Assembly (NCBI GenBank): GCA_018780035.1
Contig: JADMKE010000054.1
Span: forward strand, 1-64,000
DNA length: 64,000 bases
Direction: 5' to 3'
Origin: Candidatus Sericytochromatia bacterium
GTDB taxonomy: Bacteria > Cyanobacteriota > Sericytochromatia > UBA7694
Numbering within the stretch: position 1 is the first letter of the stretch; the number at the start of each line of letters is the position of its first letter. The notes below the pieces were generated by a model, which was given only the letters and a program-made list of their open reading frames with translations, ran no database searches and was not told where the DNA came from. The position numbers and the translations under genes are program-made. Shown here piece after piece: positions 52,716 to 61,095 of this stretch.

Positions 52716-54056
52716 CTAATATGGACAAGTGGGCTCTAAATTAAGACTTGATTGATGGGGTTCCAATATTCTATTGTTTATGAGTATAGTCTCAACTGTT
52801 CTTTCACTAACTTTAAAGTGCCCCGCAACATCTTCTAAGGCCGTTTCAGAAAAATCAGACTTTACGAAAGACAATAATCCTGAAACTGGTGATAAAAATT
52901 CAGCCGCAAATGCTCTTTGAAATTTTTGTCTGGATGTTTTCGTCTCTGTGCTTGCAAGCCAGTTCTGCTCAATATTTCCATAGAACAAATAATCGCCGAT
53001 CAATCTCGCTAATTCAAATCTTCTCGCAAGGGGATGATTTTTTCTAATATGAAATTGAAGTTGATTATTATCATGTATTGGATTTGCTAACGTAATTGTC
53101 TGGCCTCTAGGTGCTGAATAGGCTTCAATTTCCTGTTTTGCGAAGCCAAGAAGGTCATAAAGCAGAGAATCTTCTATCAAATGATCATCATTAACACCAA
53201 GGTATCTTCTCAAAGAGTTAGCTAAAGACTTTGCTTGTTGCCAAGGAAAAAGATGTTGTTCAGTACTCTGAGCTTCAATCTGTACCTTGGAAGGATTCCC
53301 TATTATCCCTGGTGTCTGAAGTAATGAGTCAATAGCATCTAATGGGTTTTCATCATCACTATCCACCCTGCTATATGAAGGAATTATTTCTGAGAAAGTA
53401 TTATCACCAATTCGTTTGGAAAGTTCAATAGCTTGATTAACAATATCTTCAGGTGCTTCGCCTGCGTCAAATCCAAGTTCTGCTTCTAATCTTCTGTATT
53501 TAAAAAGATTCACGTCATTTTTTTCTTCATTAATTTCTTGCCAGAGGTATTGAAGATCTGTTCCTGAAAGACCCATTTCATTTAGTCGACTCAGTACAGA
53601 ATTGATAAATGAATCTATTTCATGAATAAAATCGTATATCTTTAAAAACGAAGGTTTATTAAGATGATTTAGATATCTTACTGATTGATTATCCGTATAA
53701 ACATTTTGGTGGGGGGCCCAAATTTGCATCACTTCTTTATCTGATGCAAAAATTAGCCTTGGCCAAATAAAACCTTCATTTGCAGCAGTTAGTTCGTGAG
53801 ACATCCTCCAATCAGTTAAAAATTTGGCTCTTGAATGAGGAAGTGACTCATACAACAATCTCCACCAAGAAGATGCAATCCAAAGAGCAAGTGGATAAGC
53901 TGAAACCAATACGTTATCTCGTACTGATTTAGACCATATATCTTCATTTTTTGTGAGATTTATACTATCAATATTTATAGATAAATCACCCATGGTATGC
54001 TTTATTTCAGGTTTTTTACTTTCAACTGAACGCCATGTGAAATTAAGGAAACTCAT
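52716..54056 (-). CDS. ImmA/IrrE-like protein lacking the zinc motif
   Basis: 446 residues. The C-terminal part resembles ImmA/IrrE peptidases: NHPLARRFELARLIGDYLFYG where RRFTLAHELGH is normal, then SRQKFQRAFAAEFLSPVSGL, and a helix-turn-helix-like DVAGHFKVSERTVETIL at ~405-425. The HExxH is replaced by ARLIGD, so zinc peptidase activity is not expected. The N-terminal ~220 residues are unrecognised. AT-rich. It follows the 144-residue gene with a 1-bp gap, forming a two-gene module. Confidence 0.65.
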   Translation of the reverse strand: MSFLNFTWRSVESKKPEIKHTMGDLSINIDSINLTKNEDIWSKSVRDNVLVSAYPLALWIASSWWRLLYESLPHSRAKFLTDWRMSHELTAANEGFIWPRLIFASDKEVMQIWAPHQNVYTDNQSVRYLNHLNKPSFLKIYDFIHEIDSFINSVLSRLNEMGLSGTDLQYLWQEINEEKNDVNLFKYRRLEAELGFDAGEAPEDIVNQAIELSKRIGDNTFSEIIPSYSRVDSDDENPLDAIDSLLQTPGIIGNPSKVQIEAQSTEQHLFPWQQAKSLANSLRRYLGVNDDHLIEDSLLYDLLGFAKQEIEAYSAPRGQTITLANPIHDNNQLQFHIRKNHPLARRFELARLIGDYLFYGNIEQNWLASTETKTSRQKFQRAFAAEFLSPVSGLLSFVKSDFSETALEDVAGHFKVSERTVETILINNRILEPHQSSLNLEPTCPY

Positions 54057-54057
54057 A

Positions 54058-54492
54058 TTACAAATTCCACCGTTTTATTATTTCCTGAGAAAACGGATCA
54101 TCCTCTTGCATTGGGTAACCATGGTATATACCACATTCAGTTGATTCTAGCTGTGCTTCCAGAGCTACTTGATGGCCATTTTTCTCTATAACAGACCAAA
54201 TGTTCTTAGGCCATTTTCCATCAAAGCGCTCGCTGATTAAACCTTTTTTAACTCCCTCTTTCAATAAACCTAAAGCTTCTTCCCTAGTAAAAACCTCAAC
54301 TGCATCACAAAGTGATTTGCCTGCTCGTGGTCCACTTGGTGGAGTAAGGCCAAAATCGCCAGGTTTTTTCTTATGTTCAGGATTTCCGCCATACCCAATA
54401 CAACTCGCAAGAACAGATAAATCTTGAGAAGATATATCATAGATTTTAACTAGTTTTCGCTTCGGGTTATATTTCCCTTTTCGAGGCCTCAT
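54058..54492 (-). CDS. Small partner of the IrrE-like protein
   Basis: 144 residues from the ATG at 54492. GGGAG 8 nt upstream decides this start over the TTG at 54507. A basic N-terminus (RPRKGKYNPKRKL) is followed by the motif GLTPPSGPRAGKSLCD, then the WPKNIWSVIEKNGHQVALEAQLE block and YHGYPMQEDD at the end. I have seen similar proteins only as unnamed neighbours of ImmA/IrrE-like genes. A toxin or antitoxin role is likely from context but not shown. Confidence 0.7.
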   Translation of the reverse strand: MRPRKGKYNPKRKLVKIYDISSQDLSVLASCIGYGGNPEHKKKPGDFGLTPPSGPRAGKSLCDAVEVFTREEALGLLKEGVKKGLISERFDGKWPKNIWSVIEKNGHQVALEAQLESTECGIYHGYPMQEDDPFSQEIIKRWNL

Positions 54493-54507
54493 TTTGTTTT
54501 CTCCCAA

Positions 54508-54528
54508 CCTCTTGCGTAAGTCAAGAGG
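54508..54528 (-). promoter_or_regulatory. Hairpin in the leader of the two-gene module
   Basis: CCTCTTG-acttacg-CAAGAGG, a perfect 7-bp inverted repeat ending 9 nt before the GGGAG ribosome site. It could be an operator for autoregulation or a leader structure that hides the ribosome site. Confidence 0.5.
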
Positions 54529-54602
54529 GTTAAACCGTTGGTTGGCAAGCTGAACAGCTCTAAGCGGCGCTTGATTTTGCGGAAAGACAAGCTTGCAGTG
54601 TC

Positions 54603-54611
54603 ATTATAACA
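54603..54611 (-). promoter_or_regulatory. Extended -10 promoter of the two-gene module
   Basis: TGTTATAAT on the minus strand, a perfect TGn-TATAAT. RNA should start near 54596, giving a ~105-nt leader. The leader also contains GCAAGCT/AGCTTGC (near 54548 and 54590) besides the hairpin at 54508-54528. Confidence 0.5.
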
Positions 54612-55132
54612 CTTTTGGTTTGAGTTCAGAAACGGGGAAAATTTTGATTATAATTAGCTTTCAGCCTCGGCTTGTTGGCCTTTTTGATCACCCACCCAAA
54701 CGCACCCCCTGATTCCCATTCCTTCCACATAACACCCCTTTTTGCAGATTCACCCCTGAGGGCGAATGGGATAACACCCCATTTTGGACAATTCATCAGA
54801 TCTGGATAATCTTCTATTTGAATAATTCACGAGTCTCAGATAACCCATATGAAGCAAAAAACCGCTGCCACTCACAGGTCCCAAAACGAAACGCCTCAAT
54901 CATACATTTTTTGCGCTTGCGATTCAAGCAGGGGGAAGCAAAGCTTAAAGCTGATTTAACGCCTAAAAAGTACTGAATTCATCTATTAATTTTCTCATAA
55001 TTGCGGAAATGAATGCCCAAATCTCAGAATCTAAAATTTGGGGCTTATCCAGATCGGGTTGAAATAACGGCAAGTCATTGACATACAGTGTATAATACAT
55101 TCACATACACACACAAGCCAGGAAACTCCCCC
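54612..55132. other. Gene-free stretch
   Basis: No gene. It holds the second copy of the 41-bp repeat (54692-54732). Short direct repeats of the ATAACACCCC type lie around 54730-54780. TTGACA and TATAAT boxes lie at 55077-55096, just before the DUF2200 gene. Confidence 0.4.
54692..54732. repeat. 41-bp dispersed repeat, copy 2
   Basis: The partner of 46971-47011, in the same orientation, with 37 of 41 bases matching by eye. It is not attached to an intact gene here. Confidence 0.7.
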
Positions 55133-55486
55133 ATGAATCACCAAGAGCGAATTTACAAAATGGTCTTCGCCAAAGTCTATCCCCTGTACGTCCAAAAAGC
55201 CGAAAAGAAGGGACGCACCCAGGCCGAGGTGGATGAAATCATCTTTTGGCTGACGGGCTATACCCCAGAGACCTTACAGCAGCAAATCGACAACCAATCT
55301 AATTTTGAGACCTTTTTTGCCCAAGCCCCCCAGATTCACCCGAACGCGTCCAAGATCACGGGGCTGATCTGCGGCTACCGGGTCGAGGAGATCGAAGACA
55401 AAGTGGTGCAACAGACCCGCTATCTCGACAAACTCATTGATGAATTGGCCAAAGGCAAAGCCATGGAGAAAATATTGCGAAAATAA
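55133..55486 (+). CDS. DUF2200 family protein
   Basis: 117 residues from the ATG at 55133 (AGGAAA 8 nt before it). [35 protein letters not shown], and a C-terminal helix with [20 protein letters not shown] are the marks of DUF2200, a small helical family of unknown function. A TATAAT box (55091-55096) lies 36 bp upstream. Convergent to the PI-PLC-like gene. Confidence 0.9.
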   Translation: MNHQERIYKMVFAKVYPLYVQKAEKKGRTQAEVDEIIFWLTGYTPETLQQQIDNQSNFETFFAQAPQIHPNASKITGLICGYRVEEIEDKVVQQTRYLDKLIDELAKGKAMEKILRK

Positions 55487-55503
55487 TCTGCGGATAACCG
55501 GCT

Positions 55504-56964
55504 TTAGGGAGCGCGGTATCCCAGCCAAACATGGCTGGTGGTGGCAGCCAAGGTTTGACCCAATTGGTGGTTTTGGTAATAGTTGCGCGGGGGCGCAAAG
55601 CTGGCAGCCTCGCCAAATTCACGCTGACAGATCTCAGTTCCCTGAGTCCAGTCCCCTGATGCAGCGGATATTTTCCAACCCTCTTCGACGCGGCAGGCCA
55701 AAGGCAAAGCGCGTTCGCAGCTTTCGGCCTGCCAACGTTGACCGTTGGCAGAGAGAGAGGCGCAGCTCTTTCCGGCTGGAAGAGTGTCCCAGGCAAAGTG
55801 CCGAGCCGCAATCAGCGAAGGATTCAGGCGATCGATCTTGAGATAGCGGGCATTACAAGCCAAATAGCTGGGAATGCTTTCAGCTGTCAGCGGTTTGGCT
55901 TTGCCGAAGGTCTTGTCGTCGTAAAACCCCCAGCGTTTGCCCGCCATGGGCTGGCCTTTGACACTGCAATCAGCCGAAAAGTCTTTGGAGAGGTGATTCG
56001 AAGCCAGTTCGTTTTGGTCCCAGACCAGCTTGCCATCAAAGCGATTTTTGCCAAAATCCGCCACGATCACCCGCTTGCCCCGCGCGACAATCTGAGCGGG
56101 GGTTTCTTCGGCCCAGTTCTCAGGTCGCTGATCGGCCCGGTAGATCAAACTGCCAAACAGGCTTTTAATCGGCTCCAAGACCGTTTTTTCGTTTTTGACA
56201 TGGTTTTCCAATTCGAGAATGAGCAATTGGTCGGGGTGCTGATCGGACCAGGTTTTGATCTCTTTTAACAGGGGCGCATAGTCTTTGACCCCAAAGGGAT
56301 TGAGCAAACAGTCGTGGCTGCTGGCCCCGTGACAGACCCTCACCTTGCCCGAGAGCAGACGGGTGTGTAAATCCAATTCGAGCACACGCACACCGGCAGT
56401 GAGCTGTTGTGGGATCGTCCAGAATTGGTTTTTAAAAATCCCTTTGTAATTGTAAGCGTTGTGGCCTCCCAGCCACTGCTGCTGGTTTAAAGGCAGGTCT
56501 TTGGCCAAATCTGCTTCAGTCCGGCAGGCCAAACCACATTCAGCCACGGGCGCCGCAGCTTGGGTGCTGACCTGGCCCGAGACCTGGGCCAGATTGAGCG
56601 CCTGAGAAGCCGCTTGAACCTGAGCGACGGCCTGTGTGAGTTCTTCGGGTGTGTCTGTGGGTGTGTCTGTGGGCGTTTCTGTTGGCGTTTGCTCCGTGTT
56701 GTCGGAGCTGGTGGGGCTGGCGGTGATCGGAAAGAGGGTCAATTCCTGAAGTTCCGCTTGCCAATCTGATTGATCTTGGGCTGAGAGGAGGCTCTCGGGC
56801 GCAGGGGCTGTTGAGGGCCTCTGGGTTGATTTGGCGACACGGGCAGGCTGCACAGAGACGGTGGTGGCCGGAGGCAGTGCAGGTGGCGCAAGCGTGGCAC
56901 TTTCCCTGTGGCAAGACAGGAGCAACAAGGCCCCCAAAAACAGATATTTGTTTAAACCAGACAT
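55504..56964 (-). CDS. PI-PLC-X-like lipoprotein with lectin-like C-terminus
   Basis: 486 residues. The lipobox LLSC (Cys 18) ends the signal peptide. A Pro/Thr-rich linker (~20-130) holds a short run of TPTDTPTDTP. A PI-PLC-X-type domain (~155-390) has GGHNAYNYKG (first catalytic His), LELDLHTR and VCHGASSHDC, then ELENHV. The last ~95 residues have the spacing of a C-type lectin fold (C...WQAESCERALPLACR...GYRAP). The TATACT box lies only 6 nt before the ATG, so the mRNA may be leaderless. A secreted phosphodiesterase acting on lipids or glycerophosphodiesters is predicted. Confidence 0.75.
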   Translation of the reverse strand: MSGLNKYLFLGALLLLSCHRESATLAPPALPPATTVSVQPARVAKSTQRPSTAPAPESLLSAQDQSDWQAELQELTLFPITASPTSSDNTEQTPTETPTDTPTDTPEELTQAVAQVQAASQALNLAQVSGQVSTQAAAPVAECGLACRTEADLAKDLPLNQQQWLGGHNAYNYKGIFKNQFWTIPQQLTAGVRVLELDLHTRLLSGKVRVCHGASSHDCLLNPFGVKDYAPLLKEIKTWSDQHPDQLLILELENHVKNEKTVLEPIKSLFGSLIYRADQRPENWAEETPAQIVARGKRVIVADFGKNRFDGKLVWDQNELASNHLSKDFSADCSVKGQPMAGKRWGFYDDKTFGKAKPLTAESIPSYLACNARYLKIDRLNPSLIAARHFAWDTLPAGKSCASLSANGQRWQAESCERALPLACRVEEGWKISAASGDWTQGTEICQREFGEAASFAPPRNYYQNHQLGQTLAATTSHVWLGYRAP

Positions 56965-57005
56965 AAAGACAGTATACCGCAGGGATTATTTGGGCAAAAC
57001 AGGGA

Positions 57006-58169
57006 CTATTTGGGCAGAATCAGAGCCCCACAATTGGCGAGAAATTTATCCAAGGGGATTTTTTCTTCGCTGGAATTGTAGGTGCCGGTAGACAGACAGG
57101 TCACCATGCGGGTTTTGGGGTCATAGTCTTTGAGCAAGACATAGTGCAAAGGGCTTTTGTAAAGCGCCACACATTCCTGTTTTTTGGCCGCCAATTGGTT
57201 CAAGGTTTTTTCCAGTGCCGAATTGCTGGACAAAAGCGTTTGCAGTTGAAAGGGCTGGCCCGTGATTCCTGACATCAGCGATTGCAACAGCAAGGGATCC
57301 CCGCCGCCATCGCCGCCCAAGCGCGACATCAGGCCGACATCATCCCCTTCGGCATCGTAACCGGCCCAGTCGGTCAACCAGGCAAAACCTTTGATTCCAG
57401 CATCAATCACCCCATTGGGCTGGCCTTTCCAGGCACGGTTGCCGCCGACCAGTGAGACATCTTGCATCACAGCCGATTGAAAGAGCACATCGCAGACCGC
57501 CCGCTTGTCGGTGTCTTTGCCATTGTTAAATTTGAGTTCAGCCCGTTTGGCCAGGTAGGTGTCCAGATCTGGGGGCAGTTTTAACTCTGTTTTGTCTTGC
57601 AAACGGCATTTGCCTTTGAGAGTCAGATCCGTCATGATCCGCGCCAATTCACCGGGTTCGGCCTTGGCCAGCCAATTTTGCAGGGCAGCAGAACCACAGG
57701 TAAATTGAGGCCCCTGGTAGATGGTGTTGCGGTCGGCCAAACGGGGCAGCAACTCGCGCAAAACAGATTCGGGCTTGACCCCGGCAATGGTGCTTTTTTC
57801 GGTCGCCAGCCGGTGTAAATGGTCCAAAACAGTATGGCCTTTTTTGTCGCGGGCCAAAATCTGGGGGTTGCCAGCGGGTTTGGCACAGAGCTGTTCCAAG
57901 TCTGGCTTAAGCTCGGGAAAGCGTTTGAGCAGGGTTTCCAATTGTTGGAATTGGGTCGGGTTGAGCTTTAAAGTCAGGGGTGCATGGCCTTCGACAAAAG
58001 CCACTTCGGTGTTTGCGGCGGTTTGGGCACTTTCGAGTTTGACTTTTTCCAGCGGCAATTGGATCGGGGGTTTGACATAGGTATTGTCGCGGGCCGGACG
58101 CAAGTCAGGTGGGGCTTGAAAATGGCCAGGTAGCGCTTTCTGGCCAGGGGATGAAGGGGGGATTTGCAT
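57006..58169 (-). CDS. Putative papain-like cysteine peptidase
   Basis: 387 residues. The N-terminal ~50 residues are Pro-rich and disordered, without a Sec signal. A helical part (~60-140) precedes YQGPQFTCGSAALQNWL (C158) and, near the end, SPLHYVLLKDYDPKT (H342, D350). Order and surroundings match the Cys-His-Asp of C39/papain-like peptidases. Four Gly and several Asp form a flexible GGDGGGD loop at ~290. A protease role is inferred from these motifs only. AGGAG lies before the ATG. The substrate is unknown. Confidence 0.6.
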   Translation of the reverse strand: MQIPPSSPGQKALPGHFQAPPDLRPARDNTYVKPPIQLPLEKVKLESAQTAANTEVAFVEGHAPLTLKLNPTQFQQLETLLKRFPELKPDLEQLCAKPAGNPQILARDKKGHTVLDHLHRLATEKSTIAGVKPESVLRELLPRLADRNTIYQGPQFTCGSAALQNWLAKAEPGELARIMTDLTLKGKCRLQDKTELKLPPDLDTYLAKRAELKFNNGKDTDKRAVCDVLFQSAVMQDVSLVGGNRAWKGQPNGVIDAGIKGFAWLTDWAGYDAEGDDVGLMSRLGGDGGGDPLLLQSLMSGITGQPFQLQTLLSSNSALEKTLNQLAAKKQECVALYKSPLHYVLLKDYDPKTRMVTCLSTGTYNSSEEKIPLDKFLANCGALILPK

Positions 58170-58343
58170 GGAGACTCCTCGAATTCAAACGGTGGGATCA
58201 AGCTACAGTCAATTATCCCTTGAAAGGCCAAATTCTTGCTTTTAAAACAGAACTTGAGAGCGCATTGGGCTTGAAATTAGCGTTAAAATAAAAAGCAAGC
58301 CCAGATTTTTGAACAAATTTTAAAAGCGCGGAAGTAGACCCAT

Positions 58344-58700
58344 ATGTGGATGGTCATTACAGGGGTATTCCTCATAATCCTCGGTTTTGGGCTCTTGGCA
58401 AAGGGGCTCAGTAGCCACGGATTTTTCAAAGATCCTCAAGCCCTACTCGCAGATTTAAAAAAGAAATCAGGCTTGCAAGAGATACAACTTTCAGGCCTGG
58501 CCCGAATCGGTATTTGTTGCTGGATAGCAGGGACGTGTTTGCTGGTCATGAGAATCAGCGAGCGCGATGCAGAAAAGCTCAAACAATGTCACATCGCTTG
58601 CCAGAAATTGGGGTATGGTCAAGCCAAATGGGTTTCGTTTTGCCGCTGTCTGAAAGGCTCCAAACACCTGGATTTAATCGAAATGAGTGAGTCAAAGTGA
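58344..58700 (+). CDS. Small membrane protein
   Basis: 118 residues with two predicted helices (~1-22 and ~50-70), and a C-terminal part with two Cys pairs. No family is recognised. It precedes the TPR gene and overlaps it as GTGA, so the two are one unit. Confidence 0.7.
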   Translation: MWMVITGVFLIILGFGLLAKGLSSHGFFKDPQALLADLKKKSGLQEIQLSGLARIGICCWIAGTCLLVMRISERDAEKLKQCHIACQKLGYGQAKWVSFCRCLKGSKHLDLIEMSESK

Positions 58701-59416
58701 AAAATTATCAGAAAAAGTATTCAGTGAGATTCAGCGGCTTTGTCAGTTTTGGATTGGTTTTGGGCCTTGGCTGGAATGCATACTTGGCTTTACCGGCCCT
58801 GTCTAAAGTGCAACCCCCTTCGGCGGCAAATGAAACAAACATTGCCCCAGGCAAAGCTGCCGAAAAGGCCTTTGACCAAGGCCACTACGCTGAGGCCCTG
58901 GATTTGTTTCAAGCAGCCCTGAAAACAGAACCCAATCGCATCTACTGGCTGCGCCTGATGGCCGAGTCTTACCAATACCTCGGGCGCTTTGCCGAAGCAG
59001 AAGCGGTTTTAACAGCTGCGCTTGAGCGCTTCCCCCAAGAGGCCCTCTTACTCGAAGGAATGGGCTGGCTCAAGCTCTTTCAAAAAGACTTCAAAGCGGC
59101 TGATAGCTGGCTGCGCAAGGCCTGGTTACAAGAACCTGATGGCTTTTGGATTCAGCTCAATTTGGCGTATGCCTTGCTCTTTCAGGGCAAAGAAGCAGAA
59201 GCCTTTGCGTTACTCTGCCAGCTCGGGCGCTCACCCGAAGGGCCCTCACTCGGCACCGCCATGAAAAAAGACTTTGCCAAATTGGCAAAATTTAAGATTA
59301 CCCACCCGGATTCGGACACACTCACAGAACTATTTACCTCGCGCTGTGGGTTGGGTCTGGTCTTGCCAGAGGCCTGTACGCCAAAACCCGCTGCAAACAA
59401 AACAACCAGGCCGTGA
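58697..59416 (+). CDS. TPR-repeat protein, membrane-anchored
   Basis: 239 residues. A start at the GTG at 58697 overlaps the upstream stop. A hydrophobic N-terminal segment (~12-33) may be a signal anchor. TPR repeats follow at ~50-185: AAEKAFDQGHYAEALDLFQAALKTEPN, YQYLGRFAEAEAVLTAALERFPQ and LKLFQKDFKAADSWLRKAWLQEP. It probably serves protein-protein contacts outside the cytoplasm. Confidence 0.82.
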   Translation: MKNYQKKYSVRFSGFVSFGLVLGLGWNAYLALPALSKVQPPSAANETNIAPGKAAEKAFDQGHYAEALDLFQAALKTEPNRIYWLRLMAESYQYLGRFAEAEAVLTAALERFPQEALLLEGMGWLKLFQKDFKAADSWLRKAWLQEPDGFWIQLNLAYALLFQGKEAEAFALLCQLGRSPEGPSLGTAMKKDFAKLAKFKITHPDSDTLTELFTSRCGLGLVLPEACTPKPAANKTTRP

Positions 59417-59422
59417 CACTCC

Positions 59423-60463
59423 TTAAGCTGAAGCGATTTTGACAGGAGCGCCCCCAGCCGCCAAAGACTGACGGGTGGCCTCCAAAACGCGCACCACATC
59501 CGCCCCAAAGGCCCCATCCGAGAGTGGGGGAGACTGGGTTTGGATCGCGGCAACAAAGGCTTCCACTTCCGCTTTGAGGGGCTCTGAGAGCTGCAGGCGG
59601 GGAATCCAGGTATCTCCCTGTTTGGGCAAAAGCTGGTACTGACCAAAATCATGGTAATAGGGCTCTTGCATCACCCCCGCATCAAAGATCCGAATCGGCT
59701 CAACCACGTTGATATCGTCCCAGGTGACCATTTTTTCGCTGCCCACCAGGGTCATTTGTCTGACCTTGACGGGATTGAGCCAAGAGACATGAACATGGGC
59801 CAGCACCCCGCCCGGATAAGCAAAGGTCATAAAAGCCAGATCGGTATGGGCATGGGGCAAACAGCTGTGCCCACGGGCCGAGACCTCTTCGGGCAAAGCC
59901 GCCAGCAAATAATTAAAAATGGCGATATCGTGGCTGGCCAAGTCTTCGATCGCGCCGACATCGCTGCGAATCGGGCCGAGATTGGTGCGGGTTGAATGCA
60001 GGTAATAGAGTTGGCCCAGTTTTTTTTCGCTGAGATAGGTTTTGAGCTGGCGAATGCCGGTATTAAACAAAAAGGTATGGCCCACCATCAGAATACGCTG
60101 CTTTTCAGCGGCCAACGCCACCAAAGCGTCGCTTTCAGCCGGAGAAATCGTCAGCGGTTTTTCACAGAGCACATGTTTGCCTGCTTTCAGCGCAGCTTCG
60201 ACCAATTCGGGGTGGCTGGCGGCGGGAGTGGCCACAATCACGGCCTGCACAGCGGGATCGTCCCAAATATCTGAAACCTGATCGGTCATTTTGACCTGGG
60301 GGAATTGGCGACTCAGGGACTCCCGGCGCGAGGGGCTGAGATCCGCTGCCCAGCGCATTTCTACCCCCAGCAATTGCTGGATCACGCGCAAATAATTGGG
60401 CCCCCAATGGCCGCAGCCAATTAAAGCGGTATACAGTGGTGGAGAGGCTTCTTTTGTTAACAT
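59423..60463 (-). CDS. Gfo/Idh/MocA-family oxidoreductase
   Basis: A 346-residue NAD(P)-dependent sugar-type dehydrogenase. The Rossmann loop is GCGHWGPNYL, the EKPLTI motif is at ~105, and the C-terminal (beta/alpha) domain has GGVLAHVHVSWLNPVK. Members act on sugar nucleotides, inositol or related substrates; the substrate is not evident. The TATACT box is 7 nt before the ATG, so the mRNA may be leaderless. Divergent from the HAD gene. Confidence 0.92.
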   Translation of the reverse strand: MLTKEASPPLYTALIGCGHWGPNYLRVIQQLLGVEMRWAADLSPSRRESLSRQFPQVKMTDQVSDIWDDPAVQAVIVATPAASHPELVEAALKAGKHVLCEKPLTISPAESDALVALAAEKQRILMVGHTFLFNTGIRQLKTYLSEKKLGQLYYLHSTRTNLGPIRSDVGAIEDLASHDIAIFNYLLAALPEEVSARGHSCLPHAHTDLAFMTFAYPGGVLAHVHVSWLNPVKVRQMTLVGSEKMVTWDDINVVEPIRIFDAGVMQEPYYHDFGQYQLLPKQGDTWIPRLQLSEPLKAEVEAFVAAIQTQSPPLSDGAFGADVVRVLEATRQSLAAGGAPVKIASA

Positions 60464-60495
60464 AGGAGACAGTATAACAAAGAGTGGTTCAAGAC

Positions 60496-61095
60496 ATGCG
60501 CATCGGACTGGACTTCGACAATACCCTCGTCAGCTACGATCAACTTTTCTGGGAGCTGGCACGGGAGCAACACGGCCTGCCTGAACACATACCTGTGCAC
60601 AAACAGGCAGTCAGGGATTATCTGCGCCAGCAAAACCAAGAAGAGGCCTGGATCTATTTACAGGGCGAGGTCTATGGTGGCCAAATGCACAGGGCAGCGG
60701 CCTTTCCGGGGGTGGCAGAATTTATCTTAAAGGCGCTCAACCAGGGCCATGAGCTGTTTATTGTCAGCCACAAAACCCGACAGCCTTTTCGCGGCCCCGC
60801 TTATGACTTACACGCCGCCGCCCGCCACTGGCTGGAATTACAGCACTGGGGCCTGCCCCCAGAACAGGCCTATTTTGAACTGAGCAAAGAGGCCAAACGC
60901 GATCGGATTGCGGCACTGGCTGTCGATCTCTTTGTGGATGACCTGCCTGAGTTCTTGGATTTAGAGGGCTTTCCTGCCCAGACCCAGCGCATCCTCTTTG
61001 ACCCTGCCCGTTTGACCCCGCCCGGACCCTGGCAGTATTTACATGATTGGCACGATTGGAGCGACTTGCACGACTTACAGGCTATTCGGGCTTAG
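60496..61095 (+). CDS. HAD-superfamily hydrolase
   Basis: 199 residues from the ATG at 60496 (a GTG four codons upstream is less likely). The nucleophile motif is GLDFDNTL (D6, D8). FIVSHKTR supplies motif II. Motif IV DLFVDDLPEFL is present. It is a small soluble phosphatase-type protein, substrate unknown. The C-terminal WHDWSDLHDL tail is unusual. It ends 4 bp into the convergent TPR-type gene. Confidence 0.8.
   Translation: MRIGLDFDNTLVSYDQLFWELAREQHGLPEHIPVHKQAVRDYLRQQNQEEAWIYLQGEVYGGQMHRAAAFPGVAEFILKALNQGHELFIVSHKTRQPFRGPAYDLHAAARHWLELQHWGLPPEQAYFELSKEAKRDRIAALAVDLFVDDLPEFLDLEGFPAQTQRILFDPARLTPPGPWQYLHDWHDWSDLHDLQAIRA

Noticed and set aside
54530-54610. A second attC-like site
   Set aside because: GTTAAAC and TATAAC boxes are present at the ends, but the inner arms do not pair in the attC manner. 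The stretch is better read as the promoter and leader of the two-gene module.
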